A model generated the notes under the pieces. That model worked only from the letters and a program-made list of their open reading frames with translations. It did not search any database and was not told the DNA's origin. Source: Symmachiella dynata (GTDB taxonomy: Bacteria; Planctomycetota; Planctomycetia; Planctomycetales; Planctomycetaceae). Taken from it: DNA of 64,000 bases. Both the position numbers and the translations under genes were made by a program. Within the stretch, counting starts at the first letter, position 1. Every line of letters begins with the position of its first letter. Shown one piece after another: positions 38,147-46,539 of this stretch. The stretch covers positions 2,533,001 through 2,597,000 of the forward strand of contig NZ_CP036276.1 of assembly GCF_007747995.1 (NCBI RefSeq), given 5' to 3'.

Positions 38147-38167
38147 GGTGATGTTCCTAACAGGTCG

Positions 38168-38324
38168 TTTTTCTCTCTGACGCGCCGCCTTGCAGCGGGC
38201 GGGGCGGGGGCAGGTCTTTTTGCAAACACAAAGCGGCCCCTAGTATTTTACCGCTGTGGACGCGGACAGCAACGATCGTTGGGGGGAATGGGGGATAAAA
38301 ATGGGGAGAACCAGGGCGTTGGGG
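38168..38324. repeat. Direct repeat copy 1, upstream of the 55-aa gene
   Basis: About 155 bp with strong similarity to 40679-40832 in the same orientation. Both copies share the runs CAGGTCTTTTTGCAAACAC and TTTTACCGCTGTGGA, and GATAAAAATGGG near the high-coordinate end. On the minus strand both copies contain TTGCTG, then 16 bases, then TAAAAT, a possible promoter directed at the downstream gene. Confidence 0.85.
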
Positions 38325-38421
38325 AAAGAAGGTGCTGGTTTTTTGTGAGCGGGGATGCCACTGGTCTTTCTTGAAAAGTTCCAGCAAAGAGGAGCCGCAG
38401 ACGGTAGGCATTCCGCGGCGT

Positions 38422-40611
38422 CTATTCCGCAATGAACCCATGCACCCGCCCCATATAGTAGGCGAGTAGGTAATGGAAGCCGGGTCGGAGTCGCATTCCG
38501 TCCCCGCCGGAGGTGAGTTTCCAAGGATTCCAGTCCCAGTAGGTTTCCTGACGTTCGTCGATCGGAAAGACATAGCCATCGACGCGACGACCGATGGGAG
38601 CTCCATGCCCATCGTGGTCACCCATTTGGACCAAGTCGAGACGATGGGCGTTGGACATAGGCCATTCGATCAGATCCAACGGATATCGCTGCAGCGTGTC
38701 GATGGCTCCTGTGAAACATTCCGAGGGAGGAGACAGGTCCACTTCGCCCCATTGATCGGTACGTGTCTTCCCGAGTGAACACGCGCCGTAGATAAAGTTT
38801 GTGAAGGAATTACGTTCCGGCCTTTCGTATTTCCAGTTCACGCGAATTGCGTACTGGTACATATTGAGCAGTTTGGGATCCGTCTCGTAGCGAATCAAGT
38901 GGTAGTAGTTCATAAACGCCATGTTGTCATCGGGTTGATGGCCGGGTGAATTGGGGCCTTCCAACAATCGCATCTGAGTCATGCCGTTCATGCCGTAGCC
39001 GTGATCGAGTGCAAGCTTCAAATAGGCTTCGCGGTACTTCGGGTCGCCGGTGATGTGGTGCGCGATCAAGAGATAAGTCAGGATGCTGTAGGAATTCAGT
39101 CCGCGCTCGGCAACCCAAGCGGAGTTGCGGTTGAGGTCGTCCGGAGAAAAGTGCGCCCAGCGTGTCGGCAGACCGTCGTGATCGACGAGACTCAAACCGT
39201 TTGCCAGAAGGTGATCGATGATTCGCCGCACGACTTTTCGAACCTCGTCCTTCTGCGCCTTGGTCTCGCAGACATGGTCGAAATAAGTGGCCAACCCGAA
39301 GAAATGACCATCGAGCTCATCAGAACTGGAATCACACTTCCAGTACCACTTTCCCGTGGCATCGACCGGTAGTCGCGGCTGGATGATCTTCCACAACGAG
39401 TCCCGTTTGGTGCGGCCCATGTCATAATTCAAGTCGTACCGCTGGTTGGGATCGGGGTCGGTGATTGGGATCACGTTGCGAGCAATAAACCCGCGAGGCG
39501 CCGGGTGCGGTCCGCCTTGGGTGACTTCGCTCAAAAACGATAGTGCCCGGAAGGAGTTCTCAGCATGTTGGCGGTAGGTGGCGTCCCCGGTCACGGTATA
39601 GGCCATGCTCATCGCGCCGAGATAAAGTCCCGTGTTGAAACCGTCGTTGTCGGAATACGTGGGAACCGCCGTGCTTTTATCTCCTGGTGCGGATAGCACG
39701 GCTGGATTGACGTATCCGAAACTCGTTCGGCGGTGATACTTCTCGATCTCAGCTTCGTAGAATTTCGCTTTCTCTTCGAGTGTGGTCGGACGAAACTGGA
39801 TGCATGAAATGCCGCCGGCTGTGGCGAACCAAGCGTTGCCATCGTCGGTAATGACGATGTCGCGGACATGGTTGTCGAGGAGCCATCGTCGTCCTTGTCG
39901 AAATTCCCAGACACCATCGGAGTAACGAATGGCGCCGTTTTTGGTTCCGAACCAGATTCCCTTGGGACCTGCGGCGATGCAGGTGAAGTCGTTGTACGGC
40001 AAGCCATCTGTTCCATCCAGCAGCGTCCATTGATCGTCATCGGACCGATATCCCACACCCTGCGGGGAAGCAAACCACAATCGGCCGTCACGATCATAGA
40101 CAACGGCGCGGACATCGAGCGGCGCCCAACGTCTCCGCTCATCTCCCGGAAGCGCCAAACTCCAGTTCTTTCCATCTCCAAGGAACAGGCCGTTCTCGGC
40201 AGCAACAGCGATTTCGCCTTCATGCTCGGCGACCGCACGGACCATCCCGCGGCGGCTGACATGCTCTGCCAGCGTCGCATACCAAGGGGAATCGACCGGA
40301 AAAAGCCCAGCAGCGACGGAATCGTCGACCGCAACCCAGCTAGGATCCTCGAAACGTGCGATCCCCTTGCTCGTCTTGGCAAAGAGGGTCCCGTTGTCGT
40401 CGCGCGCTATTTGCAACACATCATTCGACGGCAGTCCGTTGGCAGTGGTATAGGGAACCTGAACCTGCTGATCAAACCGCGAAACCATAATCGGCAATTC
40501 ACCAGCCACATCAGCCCCGCTCGCAGTCGCGACAAAAATGGTGCTGAGAACCACAGCGAACACGCCACAAAGACTCAATCGATGAAAGTGACCTCGAAAT
40601 TTTAGTATCAT
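38422..40611 (-). CDS. Secreted beta-propeller plus six-hairpin (alpha/alpha) glycosidase-like protein
   Basis: The 729-aa protein starts with a signal peptide (LSLCGVFAVVLSTIFVATASG). The N-terminal part (about 40-290) has two-component-regulator-type propeller repeats (GLPSNDVLQIARDDNGTLFAKTSKG, WFASPQGVGYRSDDDQW, WFGTKNGAIRYSDG, WFATAGGISCI). The C-terminal part (about 300-720) is helical and resembles six-hairpin glycosidase/epimerase folds: DGFNTGLYLGAMSMAYTVTGDATYRQHAENSF, DELDGHFFGLATYFDHV, ERGLNSYSILTYLLIAHHITGDPKYREAYLKLA. ATG 40611 is supported by AGGACC eight bases upstream. Catalytic residues cannot be assigned. Confidence 0.78.
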   Translation of the reverse strand: MILKFRGHFHRLSLCGVFAVVLSTIFVATASGADVAGELPIMVSRFDQQVQVPYTTANGLPSNDVLQIARDDNGTLFAKTSKGIARFEDPSWVAVDDSVAAGLFPVDSPWYATLAEHVSRRGMVRAVAEHEGEIAVAAENGLFLGDGKNWSLALPGDERRRWAPLDVRAVVYDRDGRLWFASPQGVGYRSDDDQWTLLDGTDGLPYNDFTCIAAGPKGIWFGTKNGAIRYSDGVWEFRQGRRWLLDNHVRDIVITDDGNAWFATAGGISCIQFRPTTLEEKAKFYEAEIEKYHRRTSFGYVNPAVLSAPGDKSTAVPTYSDNDGFNTGLYLGAMSMAYTVTGDATYRQHAENSFRALSFLSEVTQGGPHPAPRGFIARNVIPITDPDPNQRYDLNYDMGRTKRDSLWKIIQPRLPVDATGKWYWKCDSSSDELDGHFFGLATYFDHVCETKAQKDEVRKVVRRIIDHLLANGLSLVDHDGLPTRWAHFSPDDLNRNSAWVAERGLNSYSILTYLLIAHHITGDPKYREAYLKLALDHGYGMNGMTQMRLLEGPNSPGHQPDDNMAFMNYYHLIRYETDPKLLNMYQYAIRVNWKYERPERNSFTNFIYGACSLGKTRTDQWGEVDLSPPSECFTGAIDTLQRYPLDLIEWPMSNAHRLDLVQMGDHDGHGAPIGRRVDGYVFPIDERQETYWDWNPWKLTSGGDGMRLRPGFHYLLAYYMGRVHGFIAE

Positions 40612-40678
40612 CAATTGGTCCTGCAGATTGCGGTTAAAAAGAGGGTGGCTTCGCACGGCACTTGGTGGAATGCTTAAA

Positions 40679-40832
40679 AATGTCTCTCAAACGCGCCGCC
40701 TTGCGGCAAGCGGGGCGGGAGCAGGTCTTTTTGCAAACACGAAGTGGCCTCTAGCATTTTACCGCTGTGGATGCGGACAGCAATGATCGTTGGGGGGGAC
40801 GGGTGATAAAAATGGGAGAACCGGGCTTGGGG
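40679..40832. repeat. Direct repeat copy 2, upstream of the propeller/six-hairpin gene
   Basis: Partner of 38168-38324 and in the same orientation. On the minus strand the conserved TTGCTG-16-TAAAAT lies upstream of the start at 40611. The rest of the gap 40612-40988 has a GCCCAG/CTGGGC hairpin near 40891-40915 and an attC-like segment near 40922-40965, described separately. Confidence 0.85.
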
Positions 40833-40921
40833 ATCGGGCGCGGGTTCTCTGCGAGCGGCAGTTAATGGGCATTTTTCTGTGATCGTCGCCACTGGGCGGC
40901 GGCAAAAGGCCCAGCCATTGC

Positions 40922-40965
40922 AATAACGGCCTCATTCGCCGCTCCGTGGCAAGCGATGGTTACAC
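40922..40965. other. Degenerate attC-like segment (weak)
   Basis: Shares ATAACGG/ATTCGCCGCT/GGTTAC words with the two better repeats at 41503 and 42070, in a different order and without the GCGTAACC-N9-GGTTACGC hairpin. It sits just downstream of the 163-aa lipoprotein gene, the position where a third cassette site would be expected. Confidence 0.3.
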
Positions 40966-40988
40966 AGCGATTGGCCACAACGAAAAGC

Positions 40989-41480
40989 TCACTCTTTGGG
41001 CTCGGTCGCATTCCCTTGGTGTGAGTCAAAGTAGTCTTTCAGATCAAGCACGTACTCCCTTGTCGGTTGTAGCCCCGCAAATGGAAGTTGCTTTATCGTG
41101 CCATCTTTCGAGACATGGAATACGGATCCGTTTTTTAGTTCGTAGTCTGAATCGTTACACGTGATTCTTGACACGTCACTTGACGCAATGTGGTACGTCA
41201 TCACTTTTTCTTTGCTTGGTGATAAAGTGATCTTTCCTGAGTAGTCAAATGTGCGAGTTGCTGGGTTGCTGGTGTGCTCGGTGCTGGAATTGACGTCGAA
41301 CGGAAAAAAGAAAACGATCGAATGTTCCGGAACGTCGGTATAACCGAATGCAAACACGGAGACAGCACCAAAGCCTAGATGGTGTCCGCTATCCAAAACG
41401 GGTTTCCAAGTTGGCGGTGCCTTGGGTGAACATCCACAGGTTAATACCAGCAGTGACGCGATGAGGTAGGGGAATTTCAT
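40989..41480 (-). CDS. Hypothetical lipoprotein, 163 aa (cassette-like gene 1)
   Basis: Function not recognised. A lipoprotein signal is clear (MKFPYLIASLLVLTCGC with lipobox LTCGC). The mature part is beta-rich by eye (FGAVSVFAFGYTDVPEHSIVFFFPFDV, TFDYSGKITLSPSKEKVMTYHI) and ends with a polar tail. The ATG at 41480 is 22 bases from the structured repeat at 41503, the same arrangement as the next gene. By eye this stretch seems AT-richer than the flanking housekeeping-like genes. Confidence 0.7.
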   Translation of the reverse strand: MKFPYLIASLLVLTCGCSPKAPPTWKPVLDSGHHLGFGAVSVFAFGYTDVPEHSIVFFFPFDVNSSTEHTSNPATRTFDYSGKITLSPSKEKVMTYHIASSDVSRITCNDSDYELKNGSVFHVSKDGTIKQLPFAGLQPTREYVLDLKDYFDSHQGNATEPKE

Positions 41481-41502
41481 GTTTTATGCTGCATGAGGGC
41501 CA

Positions 41503-41578
41503 GCGTAACCGGGCGGCGAGGTTACGCGTTGATTTCAGTTTCAACTGGATTCGCGCCGCTTCGGTTCGGCCCGTTATT
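41503..41578. repeat. attC-like structured repeat 1
   Basis: Begins with GCGTAACC, a nine-base spacer and GGTTACGC (perfect 8-bp inverted arms), then a variable spacer, then GGATTCG...CCGCT..GGTTCG...CCGTTATT. The outer TAAC/GTTA words face each other. It is about 80% identical to 42070-42143. It begins 22 bases from the start codon of the preceding cassette-like gene and ends 22 bases before the stop codon of the next. Confidence 0.7.
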
Positions 41579-41600
41579 TTCTAGATTTATCGCGCACAAG

Positions 41601-42050
41601 TCATACGACTACACTGAAAGTCTTTTGAAAAGATTCGGGGGAATACATTCGGCAATCAGTATTGTGTAGCCACACACCGGGGCAACGCTTTTGGATGCCA
41701 CGCCAAACGTTTAATAGTTCCAACATTGTGCAATGCGTTTCAAATTTGGAACCGCCCCAATATGACGTAATTCCGGGCCGTATTTCATTGTCGGGGTCGA
41801 ACGGGCAATCGGTGATGTCGAACTCGATGTGGTGATCTCCAGATTCCCAACGTGCAACCCAAGCACTCCAGGCTGGCTTGGCGTCATGCACTAACCTCAC
41901 TTGTGAAACCGCAAGGATCGCGTCTGCGATCTCTTTTGGGGTGTAGATTTCAGACTTCCAATTGTCGTCGAAACTATACGCAGGGTCGGGAAGATCTATC
42001 GGCCCCCCAACAAGCGAAAATTCCGTCAGTTTGATGAGTGAGTCCGACAT
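41601..42050 (-). CDS. Hypothetical protein, 149 aa (cassette-like gene 2)
   Basis: Not recognised. Soluble protein starting MSDSLIKLTEFSLVGG, rich in Trp (WSAWVARWESGDHHIEFDI) with two Cys-containing stretches (HCTMLELLNVWRGIQKRCPGVWLH and NTDCRMYSPESF). No signal peptide. It has the look of an orphan accessory or immunity-type protein. ATG 42050 lies 19 bases from the repeat at 42070; the stop lies 22 bases from the repeat at 41503-41578. Confidence 0.68.
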   Translation of the reverse strand: MSDSLIKLTEFSLVGGPIDLPDPAYSFDDNWKSEIYTPKEIADAILAVSQVRLVHDAKPAWSAWVARWESGDHHIEFDITDCPFDPDNEIRPGITSYWGGSKFETHCTMLELLNVWRGIQKRCPGVWLHNTDCRMYSPESFQKTFSVVV

Positions 42051-42069
42051 GTTTTTCAGATAGCGTCTG

Positions 42070-42143
42070 GCGTAACCACGCGGCGAGGTTACGCGGTGAT
42101 TGTAAATTCCGCAGGATTCGCCGCTCTGGTTCGCACCGTTATC
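42070..42143. repeat. attC-like structured repeat 2
   Basis: Same layout as 41503-41578: GCGTAACC, ACGCGGCGA, GGTTACGC, a variable middle, then GGATTCGCCGCTCTGGTTCG and CCGTTATC. The variable middle differs while the two ends are conserved, as expected for integron recombination sites with a conserved fold. On the minus strand the element reads from TAACGG near the upstream stop to GGTTACGC near the next start. Confidence 0.7.
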
Positions 42144-42165
42144 ATCCCGTTTTGGGTGTGCGGGT

Positions 42166-42579
42166 TCAATTTTGAATTGGGAAATTCTCGCCCCAGTTTA
42201 TTGAGGGGACAAATTTAAGGAATAGGTCCCGCATGAAAGCCGTTGAAAAGTACCATTCGTTAAACCCAAAGTCGTAATCTGTTTTGACGAACCATCGGTT
42301 GGTCCACTTCCCGACGTGGCAATACGGAACGTCTGTCGTGCATATTCGGTAGTTTGAGTATTTTTGGAAACATTGACCATGACTGGGGCCGAAGTGCTGC
42401 CAACACCAGCGATTTGTGAAATCGAGTTCCGGGAATGCCAACTCGAGCATTACGGGATAAGGGAAACATTGAAGGGTCTGGTGGCGTTTCGTTTGTTGGT
42501 CAAGCTGCTCTGCGGCGGTGTCGCCGCCAGTGTCGAGGTATAGATCGAAAGTAGAGAGGATAGCCGTTTGATGCGTCAT
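42166..42579 (-). CDS. Hypothetical protein, 137 aa (cassette-like gene 3)
   Basis: Not recognised. Rich in aromatic residues and Cys (NRWCWQHFGPSHGQCFQKYSNYRICTTDVPYCHVGKW, FGFNEWYFSTAFMRDLFLKFV). No signal peptide or membrane span. ATG 42579; stop 22 bases from the repeat at 42070-42143. It is the last of the three same-strand orphan genes. No comparable repeat was seen upstream of it. Confidence 0.65.
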   Translation of the reverse strand: MTHQTAILSTFDLYLDTGGDTAAEQLDQQTKRHQTLQCFPYPVMLELAFPELDFTNRWCWQHFGPSHGQCFQKYSNYRICTTDVPYCHVGKWTNRWFVKTDYDFGFNEWYFSTAFMRDLFLKFVPSINWGENFPIQN

Positions 42580-43130
42580 TGATGTTTCGCGCTGCCAGAG
42601 AACTCGGTGCGGCGGGAAGTTGAGTCATGGAAGATCACCTTCCACGGCCAGTTCACCCATTATGCTGCAAACCCCATCCCGAATGCAAATTTCGATCCCA
42701 ATCCAGCAATGCGTCGTAGAGAACAACCGAACGTTTTACACGTAGCAGATCTCTGATCCCTTCTTCAAGGCAGGGGCAGTGCATCCTGCCGCGTGCACCC
42801 CTCGTGACCAGTAAACCAAAGCCCCCGCCCAATTCACAGTTGTCGCAACCACCCCACCCAGTTTTTCCGGGAATCCCTTGCAAGCCGTCGTGAAATCCAT
42901 GAAGATGTTTTCGGTCTTCACGCTGGTCGGTGCGCGGGTGTCTGTGTCTTTTGACCGGGCGGGGTATTCTGCTGTTGCCGTCTGCGGATGTTTTCCGGTG
43001 GATGTGTGGGGACCGCACTAAATTCGTCCCTCGTGGAACGTATCGATGCTGGCTGAGCGGATGTCTCAGTGAGTCTGCTTTTTTCGTCGTTTGTTTCGCC
43101 CCCCACCGCCCTACGGGAGTCACCCAACGG
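42580..43130. other. Intergenic region between divergent genes
   Basis: This gap lies between the cassette-like genes (minus) and the HGSNAT-like gene (plus). A minus-strand 61-residue frame at 42736-42921 could encode a small protein but has no recognisable feature and is not called. No integrase, attI-like site or tRNA was found here. Confidence 0.4.
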
Positions 43131-44870
43131 ATGTCATCGTCTTCCCTCAAGCCGGCTCGGATTGCTTCGCTGGACCAGTTCCGCGGCTATACCGTGGCTG
43201 GCATGTTTTTAGTGAATTTTCTGGGGGGATTCACGAACTGCCCCCAAGTGCTCAAGCATAGCCACAACTATCTGAGTTACGCCGACACGATCATGCCGCA
43301 CTTTTTGTTCGCGGTCGGATTCGCCTTTCGCCTGACGTTCGGTCGCCGCATCAGCACCGCCGGCGTGGGAGCGGCCTATCGAAAAGTCGTGACGCGATTT
43401 CTCGGTTTGATGTTGGTCGCCATTGCCGTTTACGGTTCGGGCCGTGCGGCGGAATCTTGGGAAGAATTGCAACACATCGGCCTGTGGGGCGCGCTCTATT
43501 CTCCGTTGAAACGGGAATGGTTTCAAACCTTGATGCATATCGCGCTCACAGCCATTTGGATCACGCCGGTGATCCGATCCTCGGCTGGGGTGCGGATTGC
43601 CTACATGTTCGGTTCGGCCGCCTTGCATGTTTTGCTGTCGCACTCATTCAACTTTGAATGGTGCAGCACATCTCCCAACGTGATCGACGGTGGACCCATC
43701 GGCGTTTTGACGTGGTCGATTCCCGCGCTGCTGGGAACACTGACCTGCGACGCGGTCGCCGGCGCCGAAGGACGTCCCAATCTGTTTAAAATGTTTGCTT
43801 GGTCGATCGTGGTGATGGGCATCGGCTGGCTGATGACCTGCGGCACACGTCTGTACGACGTCACCGAAACCCAAATCGCCGAGCGAGAACAAGACGCCAA
43901 GATGCAAAAGCTTCTCACCGACGAAATCAATGGACGGATCGCGCCGCTGAAAAAAGAATTGGGCGAACTCGGTAAGACGATCGCCGGTCTTCGCGCGCAA
44001 TTGGACGGCATGGTACTGGCTGTGGAGCAAGTCACCGATCCGGAGGAACGCGAGAAACTGAATCAAGAGCTGAAAGCTGCGCTCGCTAAGGATAGTGAAT
44101 TACGCGACAAGATCGATGTCATCAAAGTAGAATTTCAGGCGTATCGCGACGGCACTGAGGTCTTCATCAGCAAGCAACTTGAAATCAAAGCCAAGTTGGC
44201 TGGGATCAATGCGAAACTGAACGGTTCCAAGACCGTTGATAAGGTCGTCGATGAAAAGCAACGCGCGAAGCTAACCGCTCAAAAGGAAGCATTGATCAAA
44301 GAGGATGCAGCCGCTGCGGCTGGACTCGAGGAACTCAAAGCGAACCCCCAGGATCCCAACGCGCCGCAGGTGCGAGTCTTCCGCGATCCCAAACTCGCGA
44401 TCGATCCCGTTTTCCCTTCCCAGGCGCGCATCGATGCCCTCAAGGCACGATTTGACGAACAAGGCTGGCGAGCGATCGTGGCCGAACCTCCGTTTGTCTA
44501 TCCCCCGCACACCACACCGGGCGTGGGCAAGAGATCGGTGATGTTGCGGGAGTGGAATTATTGGATGGTCAGCCAACGCCAAGGGACGTTGTCCTACACC
44601 GTCATCGCAGGCGGGATGTCGATTTTCTTGTATGCGATCTTTTACATCGCTTGTGATATTTGGGGATTGCGATTGGGGTTATTCACCACCTTCGGCACCA
44701 ACGCCTTGTTCGCCTATGCCTTGCACCCCTTGACCGGCGGTGCTGTCAAAGCCTTCATGCCGCGTGATGTGGCCACCTGGTACATGTGGCTGGGATTCGC
44801 AGTCTTTATGTTATTCACATGGCTGTTTGTGCGTGTCCTAGAGAAGAACAACATCTACATCAAGCTGTAG
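43131..44870 (+). CDS. Heparan-alpha-glucosaminide N-acetyltransferase-like membrane protein (DUF5009/YeiB-like)
   Basis: The 579-aa protein belongs to the HGSNAT/YeiB-like transmembrane acyltransferases, which use acyl-CoA to acylate sugars. Seen are the family start (IASLDQFRGYTVAGMFLVNFLGGF), HNYLSYADTIMPHFLFAVGFAFRLTFG, TLMHIALTAIWITPV, and the C-terminal spans (LFTTFGTNALFAYALHPL, WYMWLGFAVFMLFTWLFVRVL). Unlike the usual family there is a long charged coiled-coil insert (about 255-410, from AEREQDAKMQKLLTDEINGR onward) between membrane spans. ATG 43131 is chosen because the homologous part starts right after it; upstream frames are polar or Cys-rich. Confidence 0.85.
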   Translation: MSSSSLKPARIASLDQFRGYTVAGMFLVNFLGGFTNCPQVLKHSHNYLSYADTIMPHFLFAVGFAFRLTFGRRISTAGVGAAYRKVVTRFLGLMLVAIAVYGSGRAAESWEELQHIGLWGALYSPLKREWFQTLMHIALTAIWITPVIRSSAGVRIAYMFGSAALHVLLSHSFNFEWCSTSPNVIDGGPIGVLTWSIPALLGTLTCDAVAGAEGRPNLFKMFAWSIVVMGIGWLMTCGTRLYDVTETQIAEREQDAKMQKLLTDEINGRIAPLKKELGELGKTIAGLRAQLDGMVLAVEQVTDPEEREKLNQELKAALAKDSELRDKIDVIKVEFQAYRDGTEVFISKQLEIKAKLAGINAKLNGSKTVDKVVDEKQRAKLTAQKEALIKEDAAAAAGLEELKANPQDPNAPQVRVFRDPKLAIDPVFPSQARIDALKARFDEQGWRAIVAEPPFVYPPHTTPGVGKRSVMLREWNYWMVSQRQGTLSYTVIAGGMSIFLYAIFYIACDIWGLRLGLFTTFGTNALFAYALHPLTGGAVKAFMPRDVATWYMWLGFAVFMLFTWLFVRVLEKNNIYIKL

Positions 44871-44896
44871 GTGTTACTTGATCATTCGATTCGAAA

Positions 44897-44938
44897 AAAG
44901 ACCGGCGGGAATACCACCCGCCGGTCTTTCATTTTTTT
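44897..44938. terminator. Bidirectional rho-independent terminator
   Basis: A 13-bp stem (AAAGACCGGCGGG, 44897-44909, with CCCGCCGGTCTTT, 44917-44929) and a seven-base loop, preceded by an A run and followed by a T run. It serves the HGSNAT-like gene and the convergent porin gene. Confidence 0.93.
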
Positions 44939-45009
44939 ATGCGAGTCGCGCGCCACTTCCGGCATGCTGAGATCTGCTATGCCGGCTGCGCCCGTTTTCG
45001 ATCGTCCGC

Positions 45010-46539
45010 CTAATAGCGGATGTGCGTTTGCAGATAGAATTGCGTGGCGGTATCTCGGGGCAGGGCATTGTGCACGTATTCGCCGTACCAGAACCACGAG
45101 TAGCCAACCGAGACCGAGAAGTTCGGGTTGTAGGTATACGTGGCGATCAGGTCCAACTCGTTGCCGATGTTTTGGCCTTGGTCGAGCGTTCCCAGCGGCG
45201 CGCCGGCGACGTTGTAGAGAAAGTCGTTGGTGCTGGCCAAATCAAACCAGTGCCAAGCAGCTGTCCCTTTCCATTTTTTGGCCGGAGAGAAATCGAGTTG
45301 CGCGCTGTAATCGAGCAGGTTTTGCCCCGAGAGGTTGTCCAAGATCCCCCAATAGGCATGTCCCAGTGGATAGAGCACGCTGAAGGTGTTCGTCTGGTCA
45401 TCGTCGGGATCCTGATCGCCTGAGCCCCAGTAAAACAGGCCGGACAGACGCGGTTGCCAGGGGACCTGCTTCCAGGTGTGCCCCAAAATACCGGTGAAGA
45501 ATCCGGCATTGATTCGCTCGCTGTTGTCGCTGCCGAATTGATAGGCGCCTTCAAAATCCAGGTCCCACACCCGTGTGACGTTGCCACACGCGTCCGTCAC
45601 TTCGCTGGTCGTATTCCAATGCAAGCCGACGGTGTGCCGAAATCCGTCGGCGACGTTCTGCACTTGTTGAGTATCCCGCAACCACAGCCAATACAAATCG
45701 ACGTAACTGTCTTCGAACCCTCGGTAGGTGGAGTAGACACCCGAGAAAAATTGATCGTAGTCGGGCTGATTGAAGTTATTGTCAAAATCTTGCACCGGAA
45801 CGATCCCGCGCGCCGCGGCGTTGACCGGGTTGGTGGCGAAGATGTTGAGGTCCCAATCCCCTTCGCTGTAAAGGTATTTGAGCCCCTGGAAGTTCCGCCG
45901 CGTATTACTCCAATCCAACGGCGAGACCAACCGCTGTTTGCCATAGAGCATTTCCTGCCGTCCCACGCGAAACGTACCGGGAACATCCAACGTGGTTTCC
46001 AGGTTCACGTCGACAAAGGCGTTGAGCACTTCCCAGCGATCGACGTCGATGGGCAAGAGCGGCAGGTCGACACCCCAGGCGGTTGCATCAATAAATTCCA
46101 CATAGGCGCGGCCCCAATCGCTCACTTCAAGATTGAAGTATTGCCGCCAACGCCACAAGTTGTACGTACTCCGCCCCGGTCCACCCGGCCGCAGACGGTT
46201 GCGTTCGTCCATCGGGCGAAAGCGCAGTTCGCCCCCGGCGGAGAGTACCAGGAAATCGTCCGCTAGATGAATCTGATTGAGGCTGTCCCCCAACAGTGGC
46301 GGGTCGTTGGGATTGCTCCCGTAGGTGAAGTCGTTGTCATAAAACAGCGTCTTATACGGATTGATCACTTTCGGGGGCGCCGGTTTGGGCGGCGGGACAT
46401 AGACCGTTTGCTGCTGTTGTTGATAGCCGGCCATATATGCGTTTTGATCAACAAGCGGTTCCGCAGCCTTCGAGGGTCCAGCAGAAACTCCAAGCCCGAT
46501 GGCGGTCAATGTGGTGAAGAGAATGAATCGGTGTGGCAT
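45010..46539 (-). CDS. Alginate-export-type outer-membrane porin
   Basis: The 509-aa protein has a signal peptide (MPHRFILFTTLTAIGLGVSAGPSKA). It shows the beta-barrel layout of the alginate export/AlgE-like family: GGELRFRPMDERNR, QYFNLEVSDWGRAYVEFIDATAWG, PGTFRVGRQEMLYGKQRLVSPLDW, FEGAYQFGSDNSERINAGFFTGILGHTW, and a last strand ending in a terminal aromatic residue (QFYLQTHIRY), typical of outer-membrane proteins. It likely exports or imports an anionic polysaccharide or similar substrate; specificity unknown. ATG 46539 has AAGGAAG seven bases upstream. A GAATCTCGTCAT-like upstream gap of 375 bp separates it from blaR1. Confidence 0.85.
   Translation of the reverse strand: MPHRFILFTTLTAIGLGVSAGPSKAAEPLVDQNAYMAGYQQQQQTVYVPPPKPAPPKVINPYKTLFYDNDFTYGSNPNDPPLLGDSLNQIHLADDFLVLSAGGELRFRPMDERNRLRPGGPGRSTYNLWRWRQYFNLEVSDWGRAYVEFIDATAWGVDLPLLPIDVDRWEVLNAFVDVNLETTLDVPGTFRVGRQEMLYGKQRLVSPLDWSNTRRNFQGLKYLYSEGDWDLNIFATNPVNAAARGIVPVQDFDNNFNQPDYDQFFSGVYSTYRGFEDSYVDLYWLWLRDTQQVQNVADGFRHTVGLHWNTTSEVTDACGNVTRVWDLDFEGAYQFGSDNSERINAGFFTGILGHTWKQVPWQPRLSGLFYWGSGDQDPDDDQTNTFSVLYPLGHAYWGILDNLSGQNLLDYSAQLDFSPAKKWKGTAAWHWFDLASTNDFLYNVAGAPLGTLDQGQNIGNELDLIATYTYNPNFSVSVGYSWFWYGEYVHNALPRDTATQFYLQTHIRY

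Noticed and set aside
42736-42921. Minus-strand 61-residue frame (MKTENIFMDFTTACKGF...)
   Set aside because: Has an ATG, but no SD, no recognisable feature, and the surrounding frame changes suggest chance; kept only as a low-weight possibility.
42653-43150. Minus-strand 165-residue frame overlapping the upstream region of the HGSNAT-like gene
   Set aside because: Overlaps the start of a well-supported plus-strand gene, is rich in Arg/His/Gly, and has no family features; a shadow frame.
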